From assembly GCA_009781495.1 (NCBI GenBank), contig WQYA01000008.1, positions 1 through 64,000 on the forward strand: DNA of 64,000 nucleotides. Direction: 5' to 3'. Below the pieces are notes generated by a model. The model had not been told where the DNA came from and ran no database searches. It saw only the letters and a program-made list of their open reading frames with translations. This document shows, in pieces, positions 46,450 to 56,214 of the stretch. The position numbers were made by a program, and so were the translations under genes. Each line of letters starts with the position of its first letter. The stretch's first letter is position 1. Source of the stretch: Cystobacterineae bacterium. GTDB taxonomy: Bacteria; Myxococcota; Myxococcia; Myxococcales; Myxococcaceae.

Positions 46450-47519
46450 TTGAGCACGTTCTCCACTTCGCTTTCCAGTCGACAAAGAAGAGCAGCGAGT
46501 GTTTCCATCACCTCGACACCGTTGATTCCGCACATGAGTTTTCCAACCGCGAGTGAAGCCAAAGGCTGTGCAATCCACTCCTTTGCTTCATTGGCTTTGC
46601 CAACAAGCTTCTCAGCACTCGCTTCCACATAGCCCTTGTCGCCGGCTTTGATGGGGCATTCAAAGGCTCCGACAAGGTTGAGCGGTTGGTCTTCGCGTAC
46701 CGCGACATATATAGCATTCGGCGAGGTTCGATTTGCGAATGTATTCACTTTGCCGGTGGGCATGGAACGGGCGAAGGCATCGACAAATGCGCGGACAGCT
46801 TTGGCCGCCGCGTCCGTTTTGCCGAGTTGTTTGCGCAAGTCATGAACGGCTATGGTCGCATAGCGATAAAGCGTCGCAGAGTTGTATTCTACAGTGCCCA
46901 TCATTGCTGCGCCCGCGTCGGTTTTATCCTCGGGAGGAAAATCGTCCACAGCCGTAAAATAATCATATTCGTTCAAAACCTTATGCGTAGAAATTGCATG
47001 AGCTACTTGACAGGATGCGTCAATATTGAGAGTCGCCTCGTCGGCTACCATGCGGCCAAAAAGCGCCAAGTCAATGCTGGGTGTAGAAACAAGCGCCTTT
47101 TGCGCAGTTTTTTTGTCGGCCTTCGGGTCACTCATGGCCAATTCTGCCAAGGCTTTGGCCTGAGCAGGAGACATAAAAAACAGCGGCGCGTCCTTGCCAC
47201 CAGCAACCGTCTTTTCTTGCAATCCAGCTGCTGTGAGAATTTTTTTCGCCGCGTCGTTTGCATCCTGAGCATAGCCCAGTTTGTTCAACGCGTCTGTCAC
47301 CATAACTTGTATGCGCTTTGTGCGCACGCCTATATCATCCTCGGCGAACGTGTCTCTAAACATATCCCTCACAGCTTTTTTCCATGCCTGAGAGCTGACA
47401 CGGGCACGAGTAACACCGCCATAAACGGCCGTCTTTGGACTGCCGGTATCGTCACGGTTCACACAGCTTGGCGGCACCGTCTGCAAGATATGAATATCTA
47501 CATAGAGTCTATTGCCCAT
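46446..47519 (-). CDS. cas7: Cascade backbone subunit Cas7e (CasC)
   Basis: Six copies form the crRNA-binding backbone. N-terminus VDIHILQTVPPSCVNRDDTG with KTAVYGGVTRARVSSQAWKK and the central SIDLALFGRMVAD are characteristic, as is GTVEYNSATLYRYATI. 357 residues. It overlaps cse2 by 11 nt and cas5e by 4 nt. Confidence 0.96.
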   Translation of the reverse strand: MGNRLYVDIHILQTVPPSCVNRDDTGSPKTAVYGGVTRARVSSQAWKKAVRDMFRDTFAEDDIGVRTKRIQVMVTDALNKLGYAQDANDAAKKILTAAGLQEKTVAGGKDAPLFFMSPAQAKALAELAMSDPKADKKTAQKALVSTPSIDLALFGRMVADEATLNIDASCQVAHAISTHKVLNEYDYFTAVDDFPPEDKTDAGAAMMGTVEYNSATLYRYATIAVHDLRKQLGKTDAAAKAVRAFVDAFARSMPTGKVNTFANRTSPNAIYVAVREDQPLNLVGAFECPIKAGDKGYVEASAEKLVGKANEAKEWIAQPLASLAVGKLMCGINGVEVMETLAALLCRLESEVENVLK

Positions 47520-48102
47520 CGGTTTCTTTATCCTTTCTTATTTTGTAATAGTCCTGTCCCCATCTGAGCCTGACACTGTCCCGCGACTCCGGTTTTTGAA
47601 ATTGAAACAAATCCTTCGCCAATTGCGGATAATCCAAGGGGATGCCTTCACTCTTCAAAAGCTGAATGAGCCCACGCAGGTGGTGAGCCAACTCCTCCGG
47701 GCTGTCCGAAGTCACCACTGCGTCGAAACGACGTTTTATGGCCTGCTCGGCGGATTCACCACGTCTGATTTTCAACATACGTACTGCGCTTCCCAACGGC
47801 TCTCCCAATACGCTCATGGGATTTTCACGTGGGTTTTTCCCCTGTTGGTGCAATGCAAACAAGGTGATGGCCATATGCGCAGCCCACTCTGCATGTGTTG
47901 GCTCGTCTGTCCTGGAAAAAAATTCTTCCGGCAGATTTTCAAGTGCAAACTCCCAAATATCCGGCAAGCTGCCCGGCTTTTTTCCAATGCCGCGCCTCAG
48001 TTTGGCCAAGGATGCACGGACATAGGATTCATCGCGACTGTTCAATAAATACCCGATTTTCGCGCACACGAAATCATTCAGTGCTTTTGACCGATTTTCC
48101 AC
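47509..48102 (-). CDS. cse2: Cascade small subunit Cse2 (CasB)
   Basis: Helical dimer stabilising the target R-loop. Recognised by YVRASLAKLRRGIGKKPGSL near the N-terminus, THAEWAAHMAITLFALHQQG and the C-terminal LRWGQDYYKIR. 197 residues; the first 29 nt overlap the end of cse1 and the last 11 overlap cas7e. Confidence 0.94.
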   Translation of the reverse strand: MENRSKALNDFVCAKIGYLLNSRDESYVRASLAKLRRGIGKKPGSLPDIWEFALENLPEEFFSRTDEPTHAEWAAHMAITLFALHQQGKNPRENPMSVLGEPLGSAVRMLKIRRGESAEQAIKRRFDAVVTSDSPEELAHHLRGLIQLLKSEGIPLDYPQLAKDLFQFQKPESRDSVRLRWGQDYYKIRKDKETDGQ

Positions 48103-49744
48103 GTTTGGCGCCTTCTTTCTTTTTGAAGGTTAATGTTTCACGGTTTGTCGTATTATAAAGGAACCAATTGTGCGCTTCTGGTGCAGAAAACCCATTGCGC
48201 CCAGTGAGTGCCTGCGGCGAACAGTTTTCAACAATTTCCCGCCCGCATGCACGCACGATGGCTTGCGACGTGCCCCACCACTCATCGCATTTTTTGTCTA
48301 TCTTCTCACCTGTGTTGTCTGCTTCGGGGTCAATGCTTTCAAGCCATCGACGAAACGGCTCATCCAGCCTATAATAAGCCTGTGCTTTTGCCTCGTCACG
48401 AGCAGTTAATCCATCATCTCTTCCGGCATTTTTCCCATCTTTGATTCCAGCCGCTCTGACAACATTCTGTGCAAGTATTCCCACTTCTTTGACAAGGCTG
48501 GCTGTCACATCAAGTTCAGCGATAATGCGAGCAACCCAGTCTTTGTGGAGTTCAGAAAGCAGCCCAGCATTGAAAGAAAGAGAATCGAAGAACACATCTT
48601 CGACAAAGAAATCCTTATCGCCATATTTCACTCCGGATATTTGAAAGCGAAAGACGGAATCTTCCAATTTGTCTTCTTGTTTAAGTTTTCTGAGCCAACC
48701 AACAACACCTGGACAACAATTCCCACCCCCTTGCCCAACAAGAGGAGCAAAGTCACGCCACATCTGCACGGATGGATTGTGTCTTTTGGGCACATATTCG
48801 GGAGGAGCCGATTCTTTTGTTGCGTTATTTCGCCACACAGTCATTTGCTCAACAAAGGCATTTTCTTTTGGAAAAAAATCTCCACCTTGCAAGAAATAAC
48901 CTGTGACAACATCTCCCTCGCGGTTGAGCAGAAGTCTCCTTGATTGCAGCGTAAGCAAAGCAGCCTGACTGTTGGGAGGACTTATCTGAACACGCTCTTT
49001 TGTGCGTGGTGGTTCTTCCCATGTTGCTTTGTCATCGCCCCAAAGAGCATTTCCTAGGCTTGGAAGCAACACGAGATTCAACAACAAGGTTTCAAACAGG
49101 TTGTTTCCGACTGCGGTAATAAGTCCCAGCTTTCCAAGCCATCCGGCTCCGGGACTTGGCATGCCTTGACCTCTTTGAGACGGCTTTGCGGCTGTATCGT
49201 CGAACCCATTCACATGAAGAAGCCAACGGGCAGCTTCTGCGAAAGTGAGATTCGACTTCCCGTTGGCGGTTCTCTGCGGAAAGAGTCTGGGCTTATTGGA
49301 GCTTTCTAAAATTTCGCCGTTGAGTTTCGCAGCCGTATATTCAGTCGCTTTGACCATGCTGACGACTTGATAAAACGGCGTTTTGGGATGAAACAACTCA
49401 AACCGGTCTTCATATTCTTTGAGATAGGCCTCAATGCGCTCCTGTGGAAAACGCTTATGGCTCCAAAGCGCCTTCCATAACTCAAGTGCGCCGTCAATTT
49501 GCTCCTCTTCATCATCAGGAAACGGTTCGCCATCAATGTTTTTGCCACCAAAAACTCTGTGAAGAATAGCCAACAGAAACCGGAGTACAGCTATGTCTTG
49601 TGTCGGCAGCTCTCCCGCCAGAGAGTGCAACTCATGCGCGCGGCGAAAAACATCCAAAAGTGACACCTTATCGCGTTCACCTTCTAACGTCAGTACCGCT
49701 ATCCACTTCTTATGCAGCAGGTTAAATTTAGCTTGCTCTCGCAT
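48074..49744 (-). CDS. cse1: Cascade large subunit Cse1 (CasA, Cas8e)
   Basis: PAM-recognising subunit that recruits Cas3. Family motifs are FNLLHKKWIAVLTLEG at the N-terminus, FELFHPKTPFYQV, the TFAEAARWLLHVNGFD region and LFETLLLNLVLLP. The C-terminal four-helix bundle follows from about residue 390. 556 residues. It is separated from cas3 by 130 bp that holds no gene; GGGGAGAAAAAG precedes the ATG. Confidence 0.95.
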   Translation of the reverse strand: MREQAKFNLLHKKWIAVLTLEGERDKVSLLDVFRRAHELHSLAGELPTQDIAVLRFLLAILHRVFGGKNIDGEPFPDDEEEQIDGALELWKALWSHKRFPQERIEAYLKEYEDRFELFHPKTPFYQVVSMVKATEYTAAKLNGEILESSNKPRLFPQRTANGKSNLTFAEAARWLLHVNGFDDTAAKPSQRGQGMPSPGAGWLGKLGLITAVGNNLFETLLLNLVLLPSLGNALWGDDKATWEEPPRTKERVQISPPNSQAALLTLQSRRLLLNREGDVVTGYFLQGGDFFPKENAFVEQMTVWRNNATKESAPPEYVPKRHNPSVQMWRDFAPLVGQGGGNCCPGVVGWLRKLKQEDKLEDSVFRFQISGVKYGDKDFFVEDVFFDSLSFNAGLLSELHKDWVARIIAELDVTASLVKEVGILAQNVVRAAGIKDGKNAGRDDGLTARDEAKAQAYYRLDEPFRRWLESIDPEADNTGEKIDKKCDEWWGTSQAIVRACGREIVENCSPQALTGRNGFSAPEAHNWFLYNTTNRETLTFKKKEGAKRGKSVKSTE

Positions 49745-49874
49745 TCTTCTTTTTCTCCCCGCTTATTCCGCTCTCTGTTTGCTCAAGCTCTGTCGACGCC
49801 TCTCCTGCAATCTTCTTGTCCCCCCATTTGTCGTCACAGCTCCCCCAACACTTTCACCTTTGTCTCTGCTTTTC

Positions 49875-52586
49875 CTATGTATCTTCCTTGGTGCAGACAA
49901 GACCATCGTCTTGTGTATATGAAATTTTGTATCCACACAAGCTTGCGGAGTTGTTGTTGTCCACAATGAGGAAAAGCTCGCCGCTGAGCCACGGTGATTT
50001 GAGCCATGGCCCCAGGCGTTCATGCGTCTGTGTTTCTAGCTCCTTAACAACTTGGTCGATGATGTAGGGGTAGCAGAGAAGGGCTGGGAGACGGAGACTT
50101 TGCGTGGACAAACGCCTGGCCAACTCGGCAGACAGTTCGCCCAAAGGCAACTTTTCGGAAGAAAGAGGCGTCTGCGTAATAAAGAAAAACCCATCACCCT
50201 TTTCTTGAACAACCAACACCTCAATGGATTCGTCTGTATCTCGAACTGTGGCCTCGCCTTTTTTGCCTGACGCACCATCCTCAACGCCAGTACGAAGCCA
50301 GTTGACGATGGTTTTGTCCGGTTTCCTCATCGGACTGCCTATTCTAAAAGTCTTCGCTTTCTCTTCTTTGTTTCTGATTTTTTTCTCCCATGCCTCTTTC
50401 TCCTGCGTTGACTCAACCTTCTTGTCATAGGCGGCGTTCACAAGGGGCGCAATGTCCTCTGGGAGCGAAACATCGCTGCGGCCATCCAACAAGTCTCTTG
50501 TTCTCAGCAGCAAATGTTTGTCATAGACGCTGTCGATGCCTCTTTCAAAACCGTCTTTGTCAATGCCGGTTAGAAAGCAGCGGGGGGTTTTCAATTTCTC
50601 CGGCCGCCTACGCTCATGGCGATGCAAGCGCCCCATGCGCTGCAGCAGCAAATCCATCGGCGCAATGTCGGTAACCATAACGTCAAAGTCGATGTCCAAA
50701 GACTGCTCAAGTACCTGCGTTCCCACAACAATGCGTTTGTCAGGCCGTTTGCCTTTCTTGCCAAGTGCCTCGCGCAACTCCCCCTCTTTTGCCAGTCTGT
50801 CTGTAGCAATAAAACGCGAATGTATCAGACGCACTTTGTCTGCGCCAAAACGCTCTCTTAACACTCGCGCCATTTCCTGCGAACGAGCTACCGTGTCCAT
50901 AATGACGCCCGCACAACCACCACCGGACAACAAATCCTCAAGTTTGTCTGCCACCACCTCCCGCGCCAAATATTCCACCTGGACAGAGCGTCCCTTCCCT
51001 TCACACCCCACAGCACAACATTTGACTTCGTCACCATCGCTGCAGGTTATCAGTGGATAATGAAGGCTTTTCGTCCATTCTTCGGCAAGGTTCTCTTTGC
51101 CCAAATAGGCGCCTATCACTTCGCGCCGCGTGTCCGCAGGCAGCGTGGCAGACAATACAACAACCGGCACCCCATAAGCTCCGAGCCATCTGAGCGCCAT
51201 CTTGAGGTATTGGTTCATATACGCGTCATAGGCGTGGCACTCGTCGATGATGACCACCTTCCCCGCAAGCCCCAAATGCCTCAACATGACGTGTTTTTGC
51301 TTCAGCGCCACCAACAGAAGCTGATCCACCGTGCCCACGACAAAATCCGCAAGCATGGCTTTCTTGCGTCCGTTGAACCACTGGTGCACAAAAGCCAAGC
51401 GTTCTTCACTGTTGTCGTCGCTGCCTGAAACCTCAGACTTTCCCTCGAAAAGCTTGCAGAAGTCCTTGTTGAACTGCGCCTTTCCATGAACAAGGTTGAT
51501 GCTGTGTTTTTCGTCAAAATCAAAATCCAGGTTCTCTATCCAATTTGTCATCCGGGGAAAAATACCGTCGCTTGTGGCTTGCGTGGGCAACGCGAAAAAT
51601 ATGCCACCGCTGTCTGTCCTGTTTCGAAACACCTCCGCAACCACCAAAGCGGCCTCCGTCTTCCCCAACCCCATCGGCGCCTCAATAACCATGATGCCGG
51701 GCTTGCGAAGGTTTCTCGCCGCTTGCAGTGCGGCTTTTTGCATCTCGTTGGGCTCATAGCCAAAGCGCTCAACATATAAGCCTTCGTCACTGCGGATAAC
51801 ACAGGGGTCCCACTTGTTGGGGAGCTTGAGTTCTTCCCAGCCGAACCGTGCTCGTTCGGCGGAATCCATTTTTAGTGGGCAATCCAAAGAAATGAGTGGA
51901 AACTTATCGGTGTCGCTTGCAATCCAATCGGCCATTATCAACAAACCACTCAGGAGCACTTGGCCCGGCATGCTTGGACAGGGGACTTCTGCAAGCGACT
52001 TGTATCCACCACATTCAAGTGCAAGCGCTATCAATTCACGCTGTGCACAAATCCAAGCTTCCACGCCGCAACCAAAATTGATTTGATATGCACCCAAAAC
52101 CTTTTCATATTCATTATCCGGCGGTTTGCCATGGTGCGAACCGAGAATAACAGCGGCGTTTCTGCACAAATTTTCCTCTGACAAACCTAGGGGTTTTGCT
52201 TTTTCCAAAAGCAACTGCGAGGCGAGGGCATGAGGGGTCTGGGAAGAAAAGCTGTATTTGTCGCTGCTTTCCCTAAGCTTGAAACCGCTCATGAGCAACC
52301 TGTCATATATCGCCTCATCCAAATCCGTTTTCGGGAAGGAACATTTTGCCTGAAAAACCGGTGTGGCCTTGCCAATGTCATGGGCCACCGCAAGAAACAA
52401 AACGAGCCTCTGCGCCTCCTGCTCATCCGCTCCAATGGACTTCGCAACCGTCTGCCGTACAGCCTCCGGCAGCCACTTCTTCCACAACCTCTTCGCCACC
52501 TCCGCCGTATCCTTTAGGTGTACACTCAAAGGAAGCCAATGGGACCCCTCTTTAGACTTCTTCGCCCACAAAGCGGATATGCTCAT
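49875..52586 (-). CDS. cas3: CRISPR effector nuclease-helicase Cas3
   Basis: Degrades target DNA recruited by Cascade. HD nuclease first (HLKDTAEVAKRL, AVAHDIGKATP, GSHHGKPPDN), then a superfamily 2 helicase with Walker A EAPMGLGKTEAAL, DECH box VIIDECHAYD, LSATLP and motif VI LLQRMGRLHRHER, then the C-terminal domain. ATG 52586 has GAGG 6-7 nt upstream and gives 903 residues, a normal single-chain type I-E Cas3; the upstream frame extension is not supported. No lost catalytic residue was seen. Confidence 0.96.
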   Translation of the reverse strand: MSISALWAKKSKEGSHWLPLSVHLKDTAEVAKRLWKKWLPEAVRQTVAKSIGADEQEAQRLVLFLAVAHDIGKATPVFQAKCSFPKTDLDEAIYDRLLMSGFKLRESSDKYSFSSQTPHALASQLLLEKAKPLGLSEENLCRNAAVILGSHHGKPPDNEYEKVLGAYQINFGCGVEAWICAQRELIALALECGGYKSLAEVPCPSMPGQVLLSGLLIMADWIASDTDKFPLISLDCPLKMDSAERARFGWEELKLPNKWDPCVIRSDEGLYVERFGYEPNEMQKAALQAARNLRKPGIMVIEAPMGLGKTEAALVVAEVFRNRTDSGGIFFALPTQATSDGIFPRMTNWIENLDFDFDEKHSINLVHGKAQFNKDFCKLFEGKSEVSGSDDNSEERLAFVHQWFNGRKKAMLADFVVGTVDQLLLVALKQKHVMLRHLGLAGKVVIIDECHAYDAYMNQYLKMALRWLGAYGVPVVVLSATLPADTRREVIGAYLGKENLAEEWTKSLHYPLITCSDGDEVKCCAVGCEGKGRSVQVEYLAREVVADKLEDLLSGGGCAGVIMDTVARSQEMARVLRERFGADKVRLIHSRFIATDRLAKEGELREALGKKGKRPDKRIVVGTQVLEQSLDIDFDVMVTDIAPMDLLLQRMGRLHRHERRRPEKLKTPRCFLTGIDKDGFERGIDSVYDKHLLLRTRDLLDGRSDVSLPEDIAPLVNAAYDKKVESTQEKEAWEKKIRNKEEKAKTFRIGSPMRKPDKTIVNWLRTGVEDGASGKKGEATVRDTDESIEVLVVQEKGDGFFFITQTPLSSEKLPLGELSAELARRLSTQSLRLPALLCYPYIIDQVVKELETQTHERLGPWLKSPWLSGELFLIVDNNNSASLCGYKISYTQDDGLVCTKEDT

Positions 52587-52675
52587 AGAATACCTCGCGA
52601 AAAACGAAAGCGTTTCCCATCCCCCCACGGGGTTTTAAAATCCCCATCTCCGCCCACATAAAAAAACCCACCCTC

Positions 52676-54910
52676 TCACTCCGCTTGCAAGTGCCGCTGA
52701 AAAAAACTTGCGCGCAATTCCCATAGGCGTTGCGCGGTTTCTTTGTCGGCGCCCAGCATGTGTGTGGCGTTGACAAGCGGCAATACCTCGCAGGGCTTGC
52801 CTTGTCGAAACAAAGCGTCCGCAAGTTTCAGCGTGTGAAAAAAATAGACGTTGTCGTCCGCTGTGCCGTGCACCAACAACAAGGGACGCCGGGCTTTGTC
52901 CGTGTGGCTGAGAACAGAATTCTTCTCATACACCTCCGGGTGCTCCGCGGGCATGCCCAAATAGCGCTCCGTATAGGCACTGTCATAGTCCCTCCAGTCT
53001 ACCACCGGGGCCATGGCCAAACCTGCACGAAATATTTCCGGGTAGCGCATCACCAAAATGGCCGTCATATAGCCGCCAAATGAGGCGCCCATGACGCCTA
53101 CTCGGGACAGGTCCATTTGCGGCATCTCCAAAGCCAAAGCCTTCAAGGCTTCCACTTGCTCCTCGGAAACCAACTCCGCAAAGTTGTGGGAAAGGGCGCG
53201 CTCCCACGCGCGGCCACGGCCAGGCGTGCCCCTTGTGTCAAAACTCACAACCATGAAACCTTGGTTGGCCAGCCACTGCAAACCCAAAGCATAGGGCAAA
53301 CTGTGAAGCACCTCTTGCACATGAGGCCCGCCATACACCTCCAGCACCACCGGGTAGCGCTGTTTCACGTCAAAATGACGCGGCTTCACCACGCGCGCCC
53401 ATGGCCGAATTCCCCCCGGGAGTTGACGAATTTCAACCTGCGGCACAAGCTGGGGCGCCTTCGCCACCGACGGCACCTGCACAAGCAAACGGCCACTTTC
53501 ATCCAACAACCATTGCCTCGGCATGGCTTCCAAACTCACCGTGGAAAGCAACATGCGCTGCGTTGTTTCGTCCCAACGCCCCAAAGCCATTTCCCCCGGC
53601 TTTCCATAAAACAACTGCGGCTGACCCCCTTTTGCTACCGCATAGAGTTGGGGTGCGGTGGGGTTATTTCCCCCCGAGAAAAACAAAATTTGACGCTTCT
53701 CGTCCAAACCCGCCCACTGAGAAAAACCTGCCTCGGCCTTCACCCATGTCTGCACGTGACGGCCATCCGCAGAATGAAATGCCACCTCGGGCGCGCCATT
53801 TTTTTCCGTGCGCCAAAAAAAACCGCTGCCGTCTGAAAGCCACACGGGGAAATTTTGGTCCACGTTTATCCAAGCCTCGTCCTGCTCCTCCAAAAGTGTA
53901 CGCAGGCGCTTGCCGGTTTTTCTGTCCATCTCCAACAAGACAAGCTTCGTCTGCGCACGATTCATCAGGGAGAAAACAGGGTTTCCCGCCTTCGTCCAAC
54001 GCAGGTTAACGAGGTAGGGAAAAGCTTGGTTGTCCCATTCAAGCCAAGTGGTGGGGCCACCTCCCAGGGACATCAGCCCCAAGCGCAACTTCGCGTTGGG
54101 TTTGCCGGCCCGGGGGTAGAAAAAGGAAGTCGGCAAGGGTTGGGGGCTATCTACCTGGGGGGGAGGGGTAGGAAGCGTCAAACGCTCCATGCCCCGCTGG
54201 TCCGTCTGCTGAAAAACCATGCTTTGCCCGTTGGGAGAAAACCAATAACCCTGCGCCCGGCCAAACTCCTCCTGCGCTATAAATTCCGCCAAACCATGGC
54301 TGCGCGCTTCTGTCCCTCCCCGCGTCAAACGACGGTGCCGCCGCGTTTGGAGGTTAACAACATAAACGTCAAAATCCTTCACATAGGCAATGTGCTTTGC
54401 GTCGGGAGAAAAACGCGCATTCAAAGCAGCACCCGTCTTGGGGCCCAGGCGCACCACCCGCGCGCTCGGCAACTCCATGACATAGAGGCCTCCGGAGAGG
54501 GCCAGCAGAATGTGTTTGCCCTCTTTGGACAACTCAAAGGCGGCAATGCCCTGCGCCAGGGAGCGGCTGCGCTCACGCTGCGCTTTCTCCTCCACGGAAA
54601 GCTGCTCCTTCGCGCCACCCAAAAGCTGCTGCGCGTTGACAAGCTCTCTCTCCTCCTTTGTCTCCAAATTCAATGCATAGAGAGCAAGCCCCTCCTCCTC
54701 GGGTTTGGCCCTCAAAAAATAGACCGCCTCGCCCTGGGGAGAAAACTGCACCTGGCTTGGACGCCCCAGCATATGGGTGCGCGTTTGGGTGAGTTCCTTC
54801 AACTCTGCTTCGTCCACAAATGTCATTGCGCCTGTCATTGCACACATCGCTAGCCACAAAAGTGTCATAAACCCACCTTTCTTCCCCAACAAAGCTTCAA
54901 CACCCTTCAT
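52676..54910 (-). CDS. Dipeptidyl-peptidase IV-like S9B serine peptidase
   Basis: Secreted or periplasmic prolyl dipeptidase. An N-terminal signal (TLLWLAMCAMTGAMT) is followed by an eight-blade-type beta-propeller (about 45-510) with the substrate-anchoring Glu pair in FIAQEEFGRAQGYWFSPNG, then an alpha/beta hydrolase with Ser in GASFGGYMT, Asp in GTADDNVYF and His in NATHMLG. Starts: ATG 54910 gives a basic n-region (KGVEALLGKKGG) before the hydrophobic stretch; ATG 54868 has the better ribosome site (AAAGGTGG). It lies on the same strand as cas3, 89 bp upstream of it, but has no known role in CRISPR. Confidence 0.9.
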   Translation of the reverse strand: MKGVEALLGKKGGFMTLLWLAMCAMTGAMTFVDEAELKELTQTRTHMLGRPSQVQFSPQGEAVYFLRAKPEEEGLALYALNLETKEERELVNAQQLLGGAKEQLSVEEKAQRERSRSLAQGIAAFELSKEGKHILLALSGGLYVMELPSARVVRLGPKTGAALNARFSPDAKHIAYVKDFDVYVVNLQTRRHRRLTRGGTEARSHGLAEFIAQEEFGRAQGYWFSPNGQSMVFQQTDQRGMERLTLPTPPPQVDSPQPLPTSFFYPRAGKPNAKLRLGLMSLGGGPTTWLEWDNQAFPYLVNLRWTKAGNPVFSLMNRAQTKLVLLEMDRKTGKRLRTLLEEQDEAWINVDQNFPVWLSDGSGFFWRTEKNGAPEVAFHSADGRHVQTWVKAEAGFSQWAGLDEKRQILFFSGGNNPTAPQLYAVAKGGQPQLFYGKPGEMALGRWDETTQRMLLSTVSLEAMPRQWLLDESGRLLVQVPSVAKAPQLVPQVEIRQLPGGIRPWARVVKPRHFDVKQRYPVVLEVYGGPHVQEVLHSLPYALGLQWLANQGFMVVSFDTRGTPGRGRAWERALSHNFAELVSEEQVEALKALALEMPQMDLSRVGVMGASFGGYMTAILVMRYPEIFRAGLAMAPVVDWRDYDSAYTERYLGMPAEHPEVYEKNSVLSHTDKARRPLLLVHGTADDNVYFFHTLKLADALFRQGKPCEVLPLVNATHMLGADKETAQRLWELRASFFQRHLQAE

Positions 54911-54996
54911 TTTTAAGCCTGCAACATGCTTTGTATACACATTTTCTTCAAAGCAACTTCCACCGGTGAAGAAGCATGCTAAAAGCGAGGGCCTCC

Positions 54997-56214
54997 ATGG
55001 CTTATACCGTGCTTGCCAGAAAATATCGCCCGCAGGTTTTTGAGGAAATGGTGGGGCAGGAGCCTGTCGTCAAAACCCTGCGCAATGAGTTGCTGCAAAA
55101 CCGCGTGGCGCATGCTTATCTCTTCTGCGGCTCCCGCGGCGTGGGCAAAACCACCGCCGCACGCCTGTTGGCGCGGGCGCTCAACTGCGCCGACGGCCCC
55201 ACCTGCACTCCCTGCGGCACATGCCGGGCTTGCACGGAAATTCGCGACGGCATTTCCACGGACGTCATTGAAATTGACGGGGCTTCCAACAACGGCGTGG
55301 AGAATGTCAGGGAAATTCGTGAAAACGCGAAATACCTGCCCCAAAGCGCGCGCTATAAAATTTATATTATTGACGAAGTCCATATGCTTTCCACCGCTGC
55401 CTTCAACGCGCTGCTCAAAACTTTGGAGGAGCCGCCTGCGCATGTGAAATTTATTTTTGCAACCACAGAGGCGCAAAAACTGCCCGACACCATTTTGTCG
55501 CGCTGCCAAAGGCATAACTTCAGACACATCCCCACCCAGGCCATGCTGGAAAGGCTCAAAACCATCTGCAGCAACGAGGCCATTGTCCTGAGCGACAAAG
55601 CTTTGCTGGCCATCAACAAACTTTCCAAGGGAGGCATGCGGGATGCGCTCTCTCTTTTGGACCAGTTGATTTCTTCCCACGGCAAACAACCTGCGGACAG
55701 GGAGGTGATGGAGAGTTTGGGGGTGGTGGACAGCGCGCTTGTGCAAAACATGGCCAGCGCCCTCGTGGAGCGCAACGCCCAGGCCCTCTTGCACAACATC
55801 CACACCGCCTATGAGAATGGCGTCGAGTTTAAAAACCTCGTCGAGGAGCTTGCCTTTTTGCTGCGCCACCTGTTTGTCGCCAAAACCGTGGGAAAGCTTC
55901 CCGAGGTTTTGTCCGAGGACGAGCAGACTTTTGTTGCAAGCTTGGCCAAAAACGCGGACGAGGCCCAGTTGGCCTATTTGTTTGACGCCGTGCACAACAC
56001 GCTGTGGGCCATCGGCCGCTCCGCTTTCCCCAAGCTGACTTTGGAAATGCAACTTTTGAAAACCCTTTTCCTCGCGCCCTCGCTCAGCATTCCTGCCCTC
56101 ATGCAGCGCTTGGAAAATTTGGGGCCCTTCACCGCTTCCTCCTCCACCACTGCCGGAGCGCCCGGAGGTCGCTCCGAGGCAAACCCCTTTCGGAACCCTA
56201 CCCCCCGCGCTTGA
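54997..56214 (+). CDS. dnaX: DNA polymerase III subunit gamma (DnaX, frame-0 product)
   Basis: Clamp-loader ATPase. ATG 54997 (MAYTVLARKYRPQVF) follows GAGG at 7 nt. Walker A CGSRGVGKTTAARLL, the C4 zinc site CADGPTCTPCGTCRAC, Walker B IYIIDEVHMLS, sensor 1 KFIFATTEAQKLP, the SRC arginine-finger motif ILSRCQR and the GGMRDALSLLDQ helix are present. This frame ends after about 405 residues, the size of a gamma protein. The tau-specific C-terminus follows in the +1 frame (see next entry). A CCC codon in a C6 run (56201-56206), two codons before the TGA, is a plausible +1 slip site. Confidence 0.92.
   Translation: MAYTVLARKYRPQVFEEMVGQEPVVKTLRNELLQNRVAHAYLFCGSRGVGKTTAARLLARALNCADGPTCTPCGTCRACTEIRDGISTDVIEIDGASNNGVENVREIRENAKYLPQSARYKIYIIDEVHMLSTAAFNALLKTLEEPPAHVKFIFATTEAQKLPDTILSRCQRHNFRHIPTQAMLERLKTICSNEAIVLSDKALLAINKLSKGGMRDALSLLDQLISSHGKQPADREVMESLGVVDSALVQNMASALVERNAQALLHNIHTAYENGVEFKNLVEELAFLLRHLFVAKTVGKLPEVLSEDEQTFVASLAKNADEAQLAYLFDAVHNTLWAIGRSAFPKLTLEMQLLKTLFLAPSLSIPALMQRLENLGPFTASSSTTAGAPGGRSEANPFRNPTPRA

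Noticed and set aside
52634-52650. GGGGTTTTAAAATCCCC palindrome as terminator between the S9 peptidase and cas3
   Set aside because: Stem is short and A/T-centred and no U-tract follows on the transcribed strand; it may only be part of the cas3 promoter region.
53855-54853. 332-codon plus-strand open frame over the S9 peptidase
   Set aside because: Antisense shadow of a gene with complete propeller and catalytic motifs.
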